Source: Methanothrix sp.
GTDB lineage: Archaea; Halobacteriota; Methanosarcinia; Methanotrichales; Methanotrichaceae
NCBI RefSeq assembly: GCF_026419855.1
Contig: NZ_JAOAKP010000003.1
Location: 1-61,950, forward strand
Direction of reading: 5' to 3'
DNA length: 61,950 nucleotides
How positions within the stretch are numbered: position 1 is the stretch's first letter; every line of letters starts with the position of its first letter. Positions 1-7,624 of the stretch are shown one piece after another. The translations under genes and the position numbers were made by a program. The notes beneath the pieces were generated by a model. It was not told where the DNA came from, searched no databases, and saw only the letters and a program-made list of their open reading frames with translations.

Positions 1-117
1 TGCTGTGTTGTATAAGTCTTTAAAATCCGCAAGCAGAAGACGATTCCAGGAATGCGTGGAGAGTAGATCAGAATCAATATCTAGAGACGTTATCACAAAA
101 GGTTATCCAACACAGCA
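1..117. mobile_element. Miniature inverted-repeat element, family A copy 1
   Basis: This 117 bp non-coding unit is bounded by 15 bp terminal inverted repeats: TGCTGTGTTGTATAA on the left and the complement of TGCTGTGTTGGATAA on the right, with one mismatch. Nearly identical copies lie at 23760-23876 and 24116-24231. It has no open reading frame, so it would have to be moved by a transposase encoded elsewhere. The left flank is outside the window, so a target duplication cannot be tested here. Confidence 0.8.
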
Positions 118-143
118 ATTTCGAGACGCTTTCATGCCGATCC

Positions 144-1304
144 TCAGAACACAGCCTTTAGGATCGCTCTGATAAAAGAGAGATCACACGCCAGCACCGG
201 CAGAAGCCGGAGCATCACACGGCTCGGCCTGTCGATATCGCCATGCTCCTCGATCGCTCTTATTGCCTCCGGCGTGGAGGCGATCTTTCTTATCATCATA
301 TCGATCTCCTCATCGGTCATCCGCCTCAGGATATCATTGACCTTCATGCCCAGAGAGATCTCTCTGCCGATAGCTGACCTCCATTCGCGCTCGTATCTCT
401 CAAGCGGCCTGCCACACAGAACGTGCTCAGCTGCAACCCTTCCTGCGATTCGTCCGCATATGAGTCCAGGATACACGCCGCCGCCGGATGTGGGCTTCAC
501 CTGAGCCGCAGCATCCCCGACGGCGAGCATTCCATCTGTGCATGCCCTCTCCGGAGGACCGAGCGGGAGGCCCCCGACAACAAGCGAAGCTGGAGAGCCG
601 CGAATTCTGTCTTTTATCCTCTCTGAGCGCAGGAATCTTTTGAGGTGATGGCAGGCGCTCTCTGTGGCGCAGAGGCCTATCCTCGCTGAGCTCCCGGATA
701 TCGGGATCACCCATGCGAAGAGGCCTGGCGCGATCTCTCTGCCGATATGCACCTCCACCAACTCAGTATCCCCGACATCGAAAGGCACCTCAACCTGGGC
801 GCCGGAGAGCAGGCATTTTGGAGGGGGGATGCCGGAGCGTCTCGCTAGCGATGCCCTCACACCCTCAGCAGATATAACGGCGCGCGCTGCGATCTCTTTA
901 TCGCTGAGATTCAGAATCATGAGGTCGCCGGATCTTCTCATGGACCTCACATGCGCGCCGAGCATGATCTCAGCCCCGTGACGGACTGCGGCCACAGCCA
1001 TGCTCCTGTCGAAGAGCCTCCTGTCGACAGCCCACGCACGGATGTCCGATGACCTGAAAGAAAGCCTGGAGCCGTCCGGGGAGACGATTACAGCACCCCT
1101 GAAGGGATTCAGAAGGAAGCCCTCTGCCTGAATTTCTGAGGCCTCAAGCGCTCTGACGCCTAGAAGGCCCGCGCACTGAACAGGGTACCCTATGGCCCTG
1201 TGCTCCTCCAGGACTACAGTGCTGGCTCCACAGATGGATGCATGCTTCGCTGCCATGAGCCCCGCAGGACCTGCACCTATCACAGCCACATCATAGCGAT
1301 CCAT
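144..1304 (-). CDS. Geranylgeranyl reductase family FAD protein
   Basis: A 386-residue flavoprotein of the geranylgeranyl reductase family. Such enzymes saturate isoprenoid chains; in archaea the best-known role is reduction of the membrane lipid digeranylgeranylglycerophospholipid. The N-terminus has an FAD-binding Rossmann motif (VIGAGPAG, residues 9-16), then the family-typical YPVQCAGL segment near residue 41. A second FAD motif (GDAAAQVKPTSGGGVYPG) lies near residue 270. Length fits the family. The ATG start immediately precedes the first beta strand. It is divergent from the cyclodeaminase gene at 1359 across a 54 bp gap. The natural substrate cannot be read from the sequence; archaea carry several paralogues, so a lipid role is likely but not proven. 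Confidence 0.82.
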   Translation of the reverse strand: MDRYDVAVIGAGPAGLMAAKHASICGASTVVLEEHRAIGYPVQCAGLLGVRALEASEIQAEGFLLNPFRGAVIVSPDGSRLSFRSSDIRAWAVDRRLFDRSMAVAAVRHGAEIMLGAHVRSMRRSGDLMILNLSDKEIAARAVISAEGVRASLARRSGIPPPKCLLSGAQVEVPFDVGDTELVEVHIGREIAPGLFAWVIPISGSSARIGLCATESACHHLKRFLRSERIKDRIRGSPASLVVGGLPLGPPERACTDGMLAVGDAAAQVKPTSGGGVYPGLICGRIAGRVAAEHVLCGRPLERYEREWRSAIGREISLGMKVNDILRRMTDEEIDMMIRKIASTPEAIRAIEEHGDIDRPSRVMLRLLPVLACDLSFIRAILKAVF

Positions 1305-1358
1305 CGCACAGAGCTAAGATTATCTTCCATAACATCTTTTTGTGTGCCGGTGTTGAGC

Positions 1359-2333
1359 TTGGAGATACTCTGGCTTTCAGAAGACGACGTGAGATCTGTT
1401 CTGGCCATGGAGGAGGCGATCCCCGCTGTGGAATCTGCATTCGCAGAGCATGGCATGGGGAATGTTCAGATGCCACCGAAGTCGTATCTGTACTACGAGC
1501 ATGGGGATCTCAGAACGATGCCTGCATACATCAAAAAGCTCAAGGCGACGGGGGTCAAGATCGTAAACTCCCACCCCCTAAACCCGGAGAGGGGGCTTCC
1601 CTCGGTTATGGCAGTGGTCATTTTGAATTCTGTCGAGACCGGCGCCCCACTGGCCCTGATGGGCGGCACGTATCTCACAGCGGTGCGCACTGGTGCCGCA
1701 GGCGGGATCGCGGCGAAGCACCTGGCACGCCGGGATTCGAGCGCTGTGGGCATCATCGGCGCCGGAGCGCAGGCGAGGACCCAGATCATGGCTCTATCAA
1801 AGCTCTTTGATCTTGAGGTTGTGAGGGTCATGGACAAGAGCCAGGAGCGCGCGATGGCATTCGTCTCAGATGTGATGTGTTTCCTGGATTGCGATTGCGT
1901 TCCTGTGCGCGATGGAAGAGATGCGTGCGACTGCGATATACTCGTCACAGCCACCCCCTCAAGGACGCCTGTTGTTCTCTCGGACTGGGTGAGGGATGGC
2001 ACGCACATCAACGCGATCGGCGCTGACGCTCCGGGAAAGCAGGAGCTCGACCCGAGACTACTCAGGCGCGCGAAGGTGGTCGTCGATGATCTCCTCCAGG
2101 CGATCCACTCCGGTGAGGTGAATGTCCCGATATCCAGAGGAGAGTACAGCAGCGATGAGATACACGCCCAGCTTGGAGAGATAGTTGCCGGGAAGAAGCC
2201 AGGAAGAGAAAACGACAGAGAGATAACGATCTTCGACTCCACAGGCCTGGCCATACAGGATATCGCTGTGGCCAGCTTTGTTTACAGAAGGGCAAGAGAG
2301 CTCAATATCGGCACCGTGCTGGAGTTCATGTGA
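1359..2333 (+). CDS. Ornithine cyclodeaminase / archaeal alanine dehydrogenase family protein
   Basis: A 324-residue member of the ornithine cyclodeaminase/mu-crystallin family, the family that includes archaeal alanine dehydrogenase. These NAD(P)-dependent enzymes act on amino or imino acids. A Rossmann nucleotide-binding motif, VGIIGAGAQARTQ, lies near residue 130, and the substrate-side segment with ATGVKIVNSHPLNP lies near residue 65. I chose the TTG at 1359, which gives MEILWLSEDDV, matches the usual N-terminus and length, and has a GGTG just upstream. In-frame GTG 1350 and TTG 1353 are alternatives. Cyclodeaminase and dehydrogenase activities cannot be separated from sequence alone. Confidence 0.8.
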   Translation: MEILWLSEDDVRSVLAMEEAIPAVESAFAEHGMGNVQMPPKSYLYYEHGDLRTMPAYIKKLKATGVKIVNSHPLNPERGLPSVMAVVILNSVETGAPLALMGGTYLTAVRTGAAGGIAAKHLARRDSSAVGIIGAGAQARTQIMALSKLFDLEVVRVMDKSQERAMAFVSDVMCFLDCDCVPVRDGRDACDCDILVTATPSRTPVVLSDWVRDGTHINAIGADAPGKQELDPRLLRRAKVVVDDLLQAIHSGEVNVPISRGEYSSDEIHAQLGEIVAGKKPGRENDREITIFDSTGLAIQDIAVASFVYRRARELNIGTVLEFM

Positions 2334-2394
2334 GGTGCGGGATCGTCAGCTACTTCTGAGAGGGTTTCTCCACCCCTTCACACCAGGAGGTTCT

Positions 2395-2985
2395 ATGAGC
2401 ACCACTGAGTACTCCATGATCGCATGCGGCGTCTTCAGAAAGGAGATCGAACGGATCGCCGGAGACCTGGAGTTCTCATTCGATCCCGTCTATCTGGATC
2501 CAGGTCTGCATGTCGATTTCGATGAGCTGGCACTCAGGCTCAGGGAGGCGCTGGAATCCTGTAGGGATAACAGGATCATCGTGGTCTATGGCGTCTGCCA
2601 TCCAAAGATGAACGATCTTCTCAGAGGCTACAGCGCTGAGCTGATAGATTGCCAGAACTGCATAGACGCGTTCATAACAAGGCGTGAGGTTGAGAGAATC
2701 GCATCAGAGGGGCTCTACTTCTACCTGACCCCGGGATGGATCGAGTGCTGGCGCGATATATTCCGACGGCTCGGCTGGGGCATGGAGGAGGCCCGCCTCG
2801 AGATGGGATGCTTCAAGGGCGTTATGTTCATTGACACGCTCGGAAATGCAGACGCCTACGAGAAGGATCTCCTTGAGTTCATGGACTTCACGCTCCTCCA
2901 GTACCACATAATCCCTGGAAAGCTTGATCACTTCAGATCGCTCATATCTGATGCGGCGAAGAGGCTGGAGGTTCGTTATGGATGA
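2395..2985 (+). CDS. DUF1638 family protein
   Basis: A 196-residue protein resembling the DUF1638 family found in methanogens and some bacteria. Conserved-looking features are an N-terminal IACGVFRKEIERI segment, a central VYGVCHPKMNDLL segment and DCQNCIDAFI, so three cysteine-bearing motifs could form a metal or cofactor site. The ATG follows a strong AGGAGG at 2386-2391. It overlaps the next gene (thioredoxin) by 8 nt, so the two are translationally coupled and probably related by redox or cofactor chemistry. The biochemical function of the family is not established. Confidence 0.72.
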   Translation: MSTTEYSMIACGVFRKEIERIAGDLEFSFDPVYLDPGLHVDFDELALRLREALESCRDNRIIVVYGVCHPKMNDLLRGYSAELIDCQNCIDAFITRREVERIASEGLYFYLTPGWIECWRDIFRRLGWGMEEARLEMGCFKGVMFIDTLGNADAYEKDLLEFMDFTLLQYHIIPGKLDHFRSLISDAAKRLEVRYG

Positions 2986-3400
2986 GCTGGATGAGATAAG
3001 AAGAAAGAAGCTCGAGGAGCTGAAGCGCGAGCTGGCCGCGAAATCGCCTGTAGCGAGTGAGCCCAGAATAGAGTACCCGGACAGGCCGGTTCTGGTGACT
3101 GACAGCAGCATGGATTCCGGAATAAAGCAGTATCCTGTATTCGTGGTTGACTGCTGGGCCGAGTGGTGCGGGCCGTGCAGGGCCATAGCGCCTGTGATAG
3201 ACGAGATGGCGCGCGAGCTGAAGGGGCGCGTGGTGTTCGGAAAGCTGAATGTTGATCAGAACCCGTTCACATCGAGAAAGTATGGCATCACCGCGATACC
3301 AACGCTTCTGGTCTTCAGGAACGGCAGGCTTGTCGACAGGCTTGTGGGAGCGTACCCCAAGCAGATCCTGATGAGCAGGATTAAGAAATATCTGGAGTAG
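2978..3400 (+). CDS. Thioredoxin-fold protein with WCGPC site
   Basis: A 140-residue thioredoxin. The redox motif WCGPC is at about residues 63-67, and the cis-proline signature AIPT with the final KYLE helix follows at the expected distance. About 45 residues of charged, partly coiled N-terminus (MDELDEIRRKKLEELKREL) precede the thioredoxin fold, longer than a minimal thioredoxin. No signal peptide is present, so it should act in the cytoplasm as a disulfide reductase or electron donor. The ATG overlaps the end of the DUF1638 gene. Which reductase recharges it is unknown; none is encoded nearby. Confidence 0.9.
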   Translation: MDELDEIRRKKLEELKRELAAKSPVASEPRIEYPDRPVLVTDSSMDSGIKQYPVFVVDCWAEWCGPCRAIAPVIDEMARELKGRVVFGKLNVDQNPFTSRKYGITAIPTLLVFRNGRLVDRLVGAYPKQILMSRIKKYLE

Positions 3401-3428
3401 CCCAAACCGAGCACCTAGAGGCTGAACG

Positions 3429-3496
3429 ATCGCACCGGTGCGATATCACGCATCTCCATTAAAAGGAGCGCCAGCAGAGCGCTGATTTAGCAGCGC
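3429..3496. terminator. Two hairpins between convergent genes
   Basis: The 168 bp between the convergent thioredoxin and thyA genes contains a perfect 16 bp palindrome, ATCGCACCGGTGCGAT (3429-3444), and a second stem-loop, GCGCTG-atttag-CAGCGC (3479-3496). Neither is followed by a clean T-run, so termination or transcript protection is an inference; archaeal terminators usually need a T-tract. Confidence 0.4.
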
Positions 3497-3568
3497 GATA
3501 TGACGGATGAATGTCTTCAAAAGTGGCCAGACGCACAGTTGGGGGTAAGGCTGGTGCGGTTGCAAACT

Positions 3569-4228
3569 CTAAAGGCCAGCCTGCTGCTCCCCCACTCCAA
3601 TGATCATGCTCTCCACCCACTCCCAGTCGTGCTCATAGATGTGGGCGGATGCGCTCAGCGTGGTGATGCTCCCCGGTGCCGTCCCGGTCTCCTCTGAGAC
3701 ATATCGGAGGAGTTTTGTAAGAGCATACACGTTCGCCGGATACGCTCCGGCGAAGTCATGGCTCCTGAACATCACGGTCAGGTTGAGCCTGCTGGATCTT
3801 ATTTTGAAATCACAGACGACCATGCACGGCACCTCCTCTCTTTTGTGATCCACAGGAGGAATCCATGTCACAGCGGTCGCCCTTCTCGTTCTGGGATTTC
3901 TCGTAAGGCGATTTATGATCTCAGCGATCTGGTCGACCTCCCCATTCCAGGACCTGAGCCTCTCCCCGTAGGTGTACTCGAAGCCGGGGTTCTCAGGGGA
4001 AAGAAGCTGTGATGCATACTCATCCAGACGGTCCTCTGTCCACGGGTACTCGCGAGGAGCAATGCAGGAACTCGCATCCTCTATGACGACCAGGAGGTTC
4101 ATCAGCTCCTTGGTCCTCGAGCCCCTCTCATCCTCAATCTCAGCGCCCTGCCGCCATATGATGTTCAGGCCGCGCCGCCACGCTTCATCCGCTGCTTTTG
4201 CACGAACATGCCGACCGATGTTATTCAT
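3569..4228 (-). CDS. thyA: Thymidylate synthase, archaeal ThyA type
   Basis: A 219-residue thymidylate synthase of the short archaeal type, which makes dTMP from dUMP. The catalytic cysteine is in the EVPCMVVCDF segment, and the nucleotide-binding region RSHDFAGAYPANVYALTKLL follows, as in the family. The ATG at 4228 gives the usual archaeal length; an in-frame TTG at 4246 would add six residues. A TATA-like AT stretch near 4268-4278 is positioned for transcription to start close to the TTG, so the mRNA has little or no leader. The gene is single and convergent with the thioredoxin gene. Confidence 0.85.
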   Translation of the reverse strand: MNNIGRHVRAKAADEAWRRGLNIIWRQGAEIEDERGSRTKELMNLLVVIEDASSCIAPREYPWTEDRLDEYASQLLSPENPGFEYTYGERLRSWNGEVDQIAEIINRLTRNPRTRRATAVTWIPPVDHKREEVPCMVVCDFKIRSSRLNLTVMFRSHDFAGAYPANVYALTKLLRYVSEETGTAPGSITTLSASAHIYEHDWEWVESMIIGVGEQQAGL

Positions 4229-4388
4229 GATGCAGATCCCGAACAAGCAGAGGTTAGCAAGAATCGATATATAATTGGCTACCTGAGACCATCACCTGTT
4301 ATCATTGATTGCTCCCTGAACCATGAGTTCAACGATACCATTGGGATAACAATGAAACAAAGCTATGTACAATCAAGCCCCTGAACTC

Positions 4389-4550
4389 TCAGCTCTTCTT
4401 CTCCAGCTCCGCCAGCGCCTCTGGGGGGAGCTGCTTGACGATATCTATCTTCTTAACACATCGTGTCGGGATCCCGTACTTCTTGGCTATCGGCCTGAGA
4501 TCCTTCATGGTGTACTTTGCCGCTATCTCCTCCAGGTCCAAGAAAATCAC
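4389..4550 (-). CDS. Small basic/acidic helical protein, 53 aa
   Basis: This short reading frame begins with GTG after AAAAG and encodes 53 residues starting MIFLDLEEIAAKYTMKDL and ending PEALAELEKKS. The KDLRPIAKKYGI...KKIDIVKQL segment looks like a helix-extension-helix fold of the SAP or Rho-N type, which often binds nucleic acid. Codon usage and the coherent helical pattern support a real gene; the opposite strand gives no sensible product. It is divergent from the nuclease-like gene at 4612. The function is unknown and the nucleic-acid-binding idea is only an inference from shape. Confidence 0.6.
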   Translation of the reverse strand: MIFLDLEEIAAKYTMKDLRPIAKKYGIPTRCVKKIDIVKQLPPEALAELEKKS

Positions 4551-4611
4551 CTTTTCATTTTTCGATCACAAGAATCATAAACATATCGATTATCCCTTCA
4601 CAGGGGTCTGC

Positions 4612-5106
4612 TTGGCTGAGTTCGAATGGGAGATTGTGAGGGCATTCAACACGTTCTTCGAGGAGGAGGGGATCGAGGCAATCGCGTACAGGCTCAGGCA
4701 GGCCAGGTTCTCAGCACAGCACATGGACGTGCTCGTCGACTCCAGATACCCTGAGTACTACCTAGCTATAGAGTGCAAGAGCCTCGCCACAGAGAGCCCA
4801 CTGTATTTCAAGCAGCACTTCTCCCCAGACCAGATCGAGAGGGAGAGCAGGTTCATAGAGCTCTCAGGTCGCACAGGGGTGCTGGCGGTTGAGTTCCGGG
4901 GAGGGAAGGGCAGATCGAAAAGCGCACATCTGATACCCTGGTCTGTCTTGAAGGAGATCCGCGACTCGGGCGCTTCCTGTCTGAGCATTGAGACGGTCGA
5001 GAGCTATCCGGAGATTCCCAGAAGCATGGGATGCTACAGGCTGAGCCACAGGATCATCTCAGAGGTGTATAATGCATGCCGATACAGATATGGAAACCGC
5101 ATCTAA
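4612..5106 (+). CDS. Hjc-like PD-(D/E)xK nuclease
   Basis: A 164-residue protein with the layout of an archaeal Holliday-junction-resolvase-type nuclease. It has an N-terminal helix with a conserved Glu (AEFEWEIVRAF), an Asp strand (MDVLVDS), then the E-x-K strand (YYLAIECKS), followed by a core strand TGVLAVEFRGG. Those acidic and lysine residues match the metal site of the PD-(D/E)xK fold. I start at TTG 4612, just after GGGGT, because the residues upstream do not look protein-like. Whether it resolves four-way junctions or is a relative with another DNA substrate cannot be told. Confidence 0.6.
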   Translation: MAEFEWEIVRAFNTFFEEEGIEAIAYRLRQARFSAQHMDVLVDSRYPEYYLAIECKSLATESPLYFKQHFSPDQIERESRFIELSGRTGVLAVEFRGGKGRSKSAHLIPWSVLKEIRDSGASCLSIETVESYPEIPRSMGCYRLSHRIISEVYNACRYRYGNRI

Positions 5107-5234
5107 ACACAAAATCTCTGTGCCAAAGTGTGCAGGTTGCATTCGAGTGTCTACTTCTGGTTATGCCAATAACTTAAAATGCAATCCCAACACAGAGAGT
5201 GTGGAGCTCTGAAGGTGCTCATTTCAGGTAAGAG

Positions 5235-5576
5235 GTGAGTCAGTTGCCTCCTGTCAACAAGGCGATAGTCTTCCTTGGGCCTGAGGACTGCTATGGCCCG
5301 TGTGGCTGCGGGATGGACATGGCCATTCTGCCTGTGCTTGTGCCAAAGGACTGGTACCTTGAGGAGTGTCCTCCTGAGGTGGCGAACGATTTCTTCTGCA
5401 TGGGTGAGGACTTCAGAAGGATATGCGGCTTCACAATAAACAATGTGTTTGAATATGAGATGAATGGCGTCGAGTACTTTGCAAACTTCTCATGCTGCAG
5501 GGAGTGCGCAGAGCGTGCGGTGAACCAGGGATATGCCATCTGGGCTGACAGGGATTATCCCATGTCTCTGAGGTGA
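5235..5576 (+). CDS. Cysteine-rich hypothetical protein, 113 aa
   Basis: I do not recognise this 113-residue protein. It has two cysteine clusters, CYGPCGCG near residues 19-26 and CCRECAE near residue 88, plus two lone cysteines (EECPPE, RICGF), so a metal or redox centre is plausible. There is no signal peptide or membrane segment. It starts at GTG in AGAGGTGAG, and its stop is 3 nt upstream of the preferred start of the glutaredoxin-like gene, so the two form an operon. Linkage to a glutaredoxin suggests it is a redox partner or thiol protein; that is inference. Confidence 0.6.
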   Translation: MSQLPPVNKAIVFLGPEDCYGPCGCGMDMAILPVLVPKDWYLEECPPEVANDFFCMGEDFRRICGFTINNVFEYEMNGVEYFANFSCCRECAERAVNQGYAIWADRDYPMSLR

Positions 5577-5581
5577 GGTGT

Positions 5582-5818
5582 TTGGCATGCAGGATCTATA
5601 CAACGCCTGACTGCCCGAGATGCGAGCTGCTGAAGGCGTTTCTCCAGAGCAGGGGCTTGAGCTTCGAGGTTGTTGACATGACCACAGCCGAGGCGCTAAC
5701 AGAACTCAGGGTCAATGGAGTGTTCACGATGTCGGCGCCTGTGCTGGAGATGAACGGCAGATTCTACACGACAGGAGATCTCTTCGATGGGGATCGGCTC
5801 AAGGAGCTGAAGCTCTAG
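5582..5818 (+). CDS. Glutaredoxin-like protein
   Basis: A 78-residue glutaredoxin/NrdH-like protein with the active-site motif CPRC immediately after the first strand (RIYTTPDCPRCE) and a later SAPVLEMNGRFY strand holding the cis-proline position. It would act in the cytoplasm as a small dithiol carrier. TTG 5582, preceded by GAGGTGAGG, gives a normal short N-terminus; GTG 5573, which overlaps the stop of the preceding gene, would add three residues including an extra cysteine. The 3' end overlaps the convergent ACT-domain gene by 4 nt. Confidence 0.78.
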   Translation: MACRIYTTPDCPRCELLKAFLQSRGLSFEVVDMTTAEALTELRVNGVFTMSAPVLEMNGRFYTTGDLFDGDRLKELKL

Positions 5819-6495
5819 AACTCCATGCCCCTCACCCTGTTTATATCGAACACAGCCGTCTTGGCGACGTGCATGACCGCAAAGGTGCCCGCCTGAATCG
5901 GGTCTGTGACTACAAGGTCTGCCTGCTTGGGAACAGTGCCCGCCATCTTCAGGGCTATGACTGGTATACCCTCCTTCTGGAGCTTAGCCACCTCCTCTGT
6001 TATGCGCCCACCCATCAGTGCGCCGGCCAGAATCAGTATTGAGGCTCTGTGAAGCCGGCTTACAGCGCTCACTGCGTCAGCGATCGCATCCTCTCCCACA
6101 AGCGGGATCGTGTCGACGCTTATCCTCTCCCCCCGCAGGTTGTGCCTGTCTGCCTCGCTGACCGCTCCGACAGCAGCCTGGGCGACCTGGGCGCCACCTC
6201 CTATTATTATGACCCTCGAGCCATAGATCTGGTTGAATGAGGGATGCACTGTGACTTCATAGACCATTGGCATCGATCTGAGTGCCTCAACAACTCCCTC
6301 GACACCACCACGCACATCCCCCTCGATCTCCATGTACACCGTCCCCTTCCCCCTGTTCACGCCCCTGTCCAGAACGAACTGCTGTGTGTAGACGATGTTG
6401 CCGCCGTGCTCCGCCACCACGCCCGCTATATCGCGCAGCATCCCGGGCCTGTCCTCGCATATTATGTTTATCGCAAAGCTAGTCTTATCCCCCAT
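5815..6495 (-). CDS. ACT-domain regulatory protein (DUF5612 type)
   Basis: A 226-residue protein with an N-terminal ACT domain (residues 1-80, beginning AINIICEDRPGMLRDIAGVVAEHGGNI, the classical small-ligand-binding pattern). The C-terminal half begins VIIIGGGAQVAQAAVGAV and contains an EGIPVIALKMAGTV segment. This arrangement matches a methanogen family annotated as ACT plus DUF5612. ACT domains commonly bind amino acids and regulate metabolism; the C-terminal half may bind a nucleotide or a second ligand. It is divergent from pstC. Ligand and target are unknown. Confidence 0.72.
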   Translation of the reverse strand: MGDKTSFAINIICEDRPGMLRDIAGVVAEHGGNIVYTQQFVLDRGVNRGKGTVYMEIEGDVRGGVEGVVEALRSMPMVYEVTVHPSFNQIYGSRVIIIGGGAQVAQAAVGAVSEADRHNLRGERISVDTIPLVGEDAIADAVSAVSRLHRASILILAGALMGGRITEEVAKLQKEGIPVIALKMAGTVPKQADLVVTDPIQAGTFAVMHVAKTAVFDINRVRGMEF

Positions 6496-6718
6496 GATCT
6501 CAGACCTCCATCAGACCTCAGTGTGATAAGCACCAAATGAATCTTTAGCTCATACATCTATGAGGATGTTTATCACGGGCCAGGCGCCTGGTAACCATGC
6601 AATCCAGCTCTCGTTCTGGAGCCTGAATTAGCGGTCTGAAGAGGCATCTGAAATCGAGGCCATCTATATACTGAATATAGACAAGGTCTTTATGCTGCAC
6701 ATCGATCTCTGGGGTTGT

Positions 6719-7624
6719 ATGAGTGTCTTGCCTCCCGCTCTTAGAAGGCTGCCCGAGAGGATCATAGAGTCCATGCTCCTGATTACAGCAGTGACTTCCA
6801 TCGCTCTCATGATACTCATCTTCGCATACCTCATAAGGGAGAGTTTGCCCGCCCTCTCTGAGGTCGGGGTGCTGAACCTGGTTCTGGGCGAGAAGTGGCA
6901 TTCCTCTGGAAACATCTTCGGAATGCGCCCGCTGATAGTGAACACGCTCCTGGTCGCGGTCCTGGCCCTAGCGATAAACATGGCGGTGGGCATACCCCTT
7001 GCCATATATCTGGCAGAACTCTCCGGACCCAGGAGCAGAGCCGTGCTGAAGCCGGCTGTGGAGCTGCTCGCCGGCGTGCCATCGATAGTGTATGGATTTC
7101 TGGGCATCATAATTCTCGTCCCGTACCTGGGGAACACCTTCGATATGCTCACAGGCAGATCAATACTGGCTGGCGCAATACTGCTGGGCGTGATGTTCAT
7201 ACCCTCGATAACAACAATATGCGAGGATGCGTTGAGGGCGGTGCCGACCGAGTTCAAGGAGGGCTCGATGGCTCTGGGAGCAACGAGATGGCAGACGATA
7301 AGGTATGTTGCGATCCCGGCTGCCTCCTCTGGCATAACAGCGGCCGTGCTTCTGAACATAGGCAACATAATCGGCGAGACGATGGCTGTGCTGCTGGTTG
7401 TCGGGAACATCGCCAGAATTCCCAAACCGATATACGATGTCTTTGATCGTGGAGCGACGTTCACATCTGTCATAGCCGGGGAGATGGGCGAGGTGGCACA
7501 CGGCTCACTGCACTACCACGCGCTCTTCGCTGTTGGGCTGATGCTTCTCATAATAGTATCGATACTTAGCGTGATAGGAGATCTCGCTCGCGAGCGCATC
7601 AGGAGGAGGTTCGGTGGCTACTGA
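6719..7624 (+). CDS. pstC: Phosphate ABC transporter permease PstC
   Basis: A 301-residue integral membrane protein with six predicted helices, homologous to PstC of the high-affinity phosphate importer. The EAA-type cytoplasmic loop that docks on the ATPase is visible as FKEGSMALGATRWQTIRYVAIPAA near residue 190. ATG 6719 is chosen. ATG 6692 would add nine residues and lies about 25 nt past a TATA-like CTATATACT (6664-6672), so a leaderless longer form is possible. The gene overlaps pstA by 11 nt. No periplasmic binding protein (PstS), ATPase (PstB) or PhoU is encoded next to it. Confidence 0.86.
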   Translation: MSVLPPALRRLPERIIESMLLITAVTSIALMILIFAYLIRESLPALSEVGVLNLVLGEKWHSSGNIFGMRPLIVNTLLVAVLALAINMAVGIPLAIYLAELSGPRSRAVLKPAVELLAGVPSIVYGFLGIIILVPYLGNTFDMLTGRSILAGAILLGVMFIPSITTICEDALRAVPTEFKEGSMALGATRWQTIRYVAIPAASSGITAAVLLNIGNIIGETMAVLLVVGNIARIPKPIYDVFDRGATFTSVIAGEMGEVAHGSLHYHALFAVGLMLLIIVSILSVIGDLARERIRRRFGGY

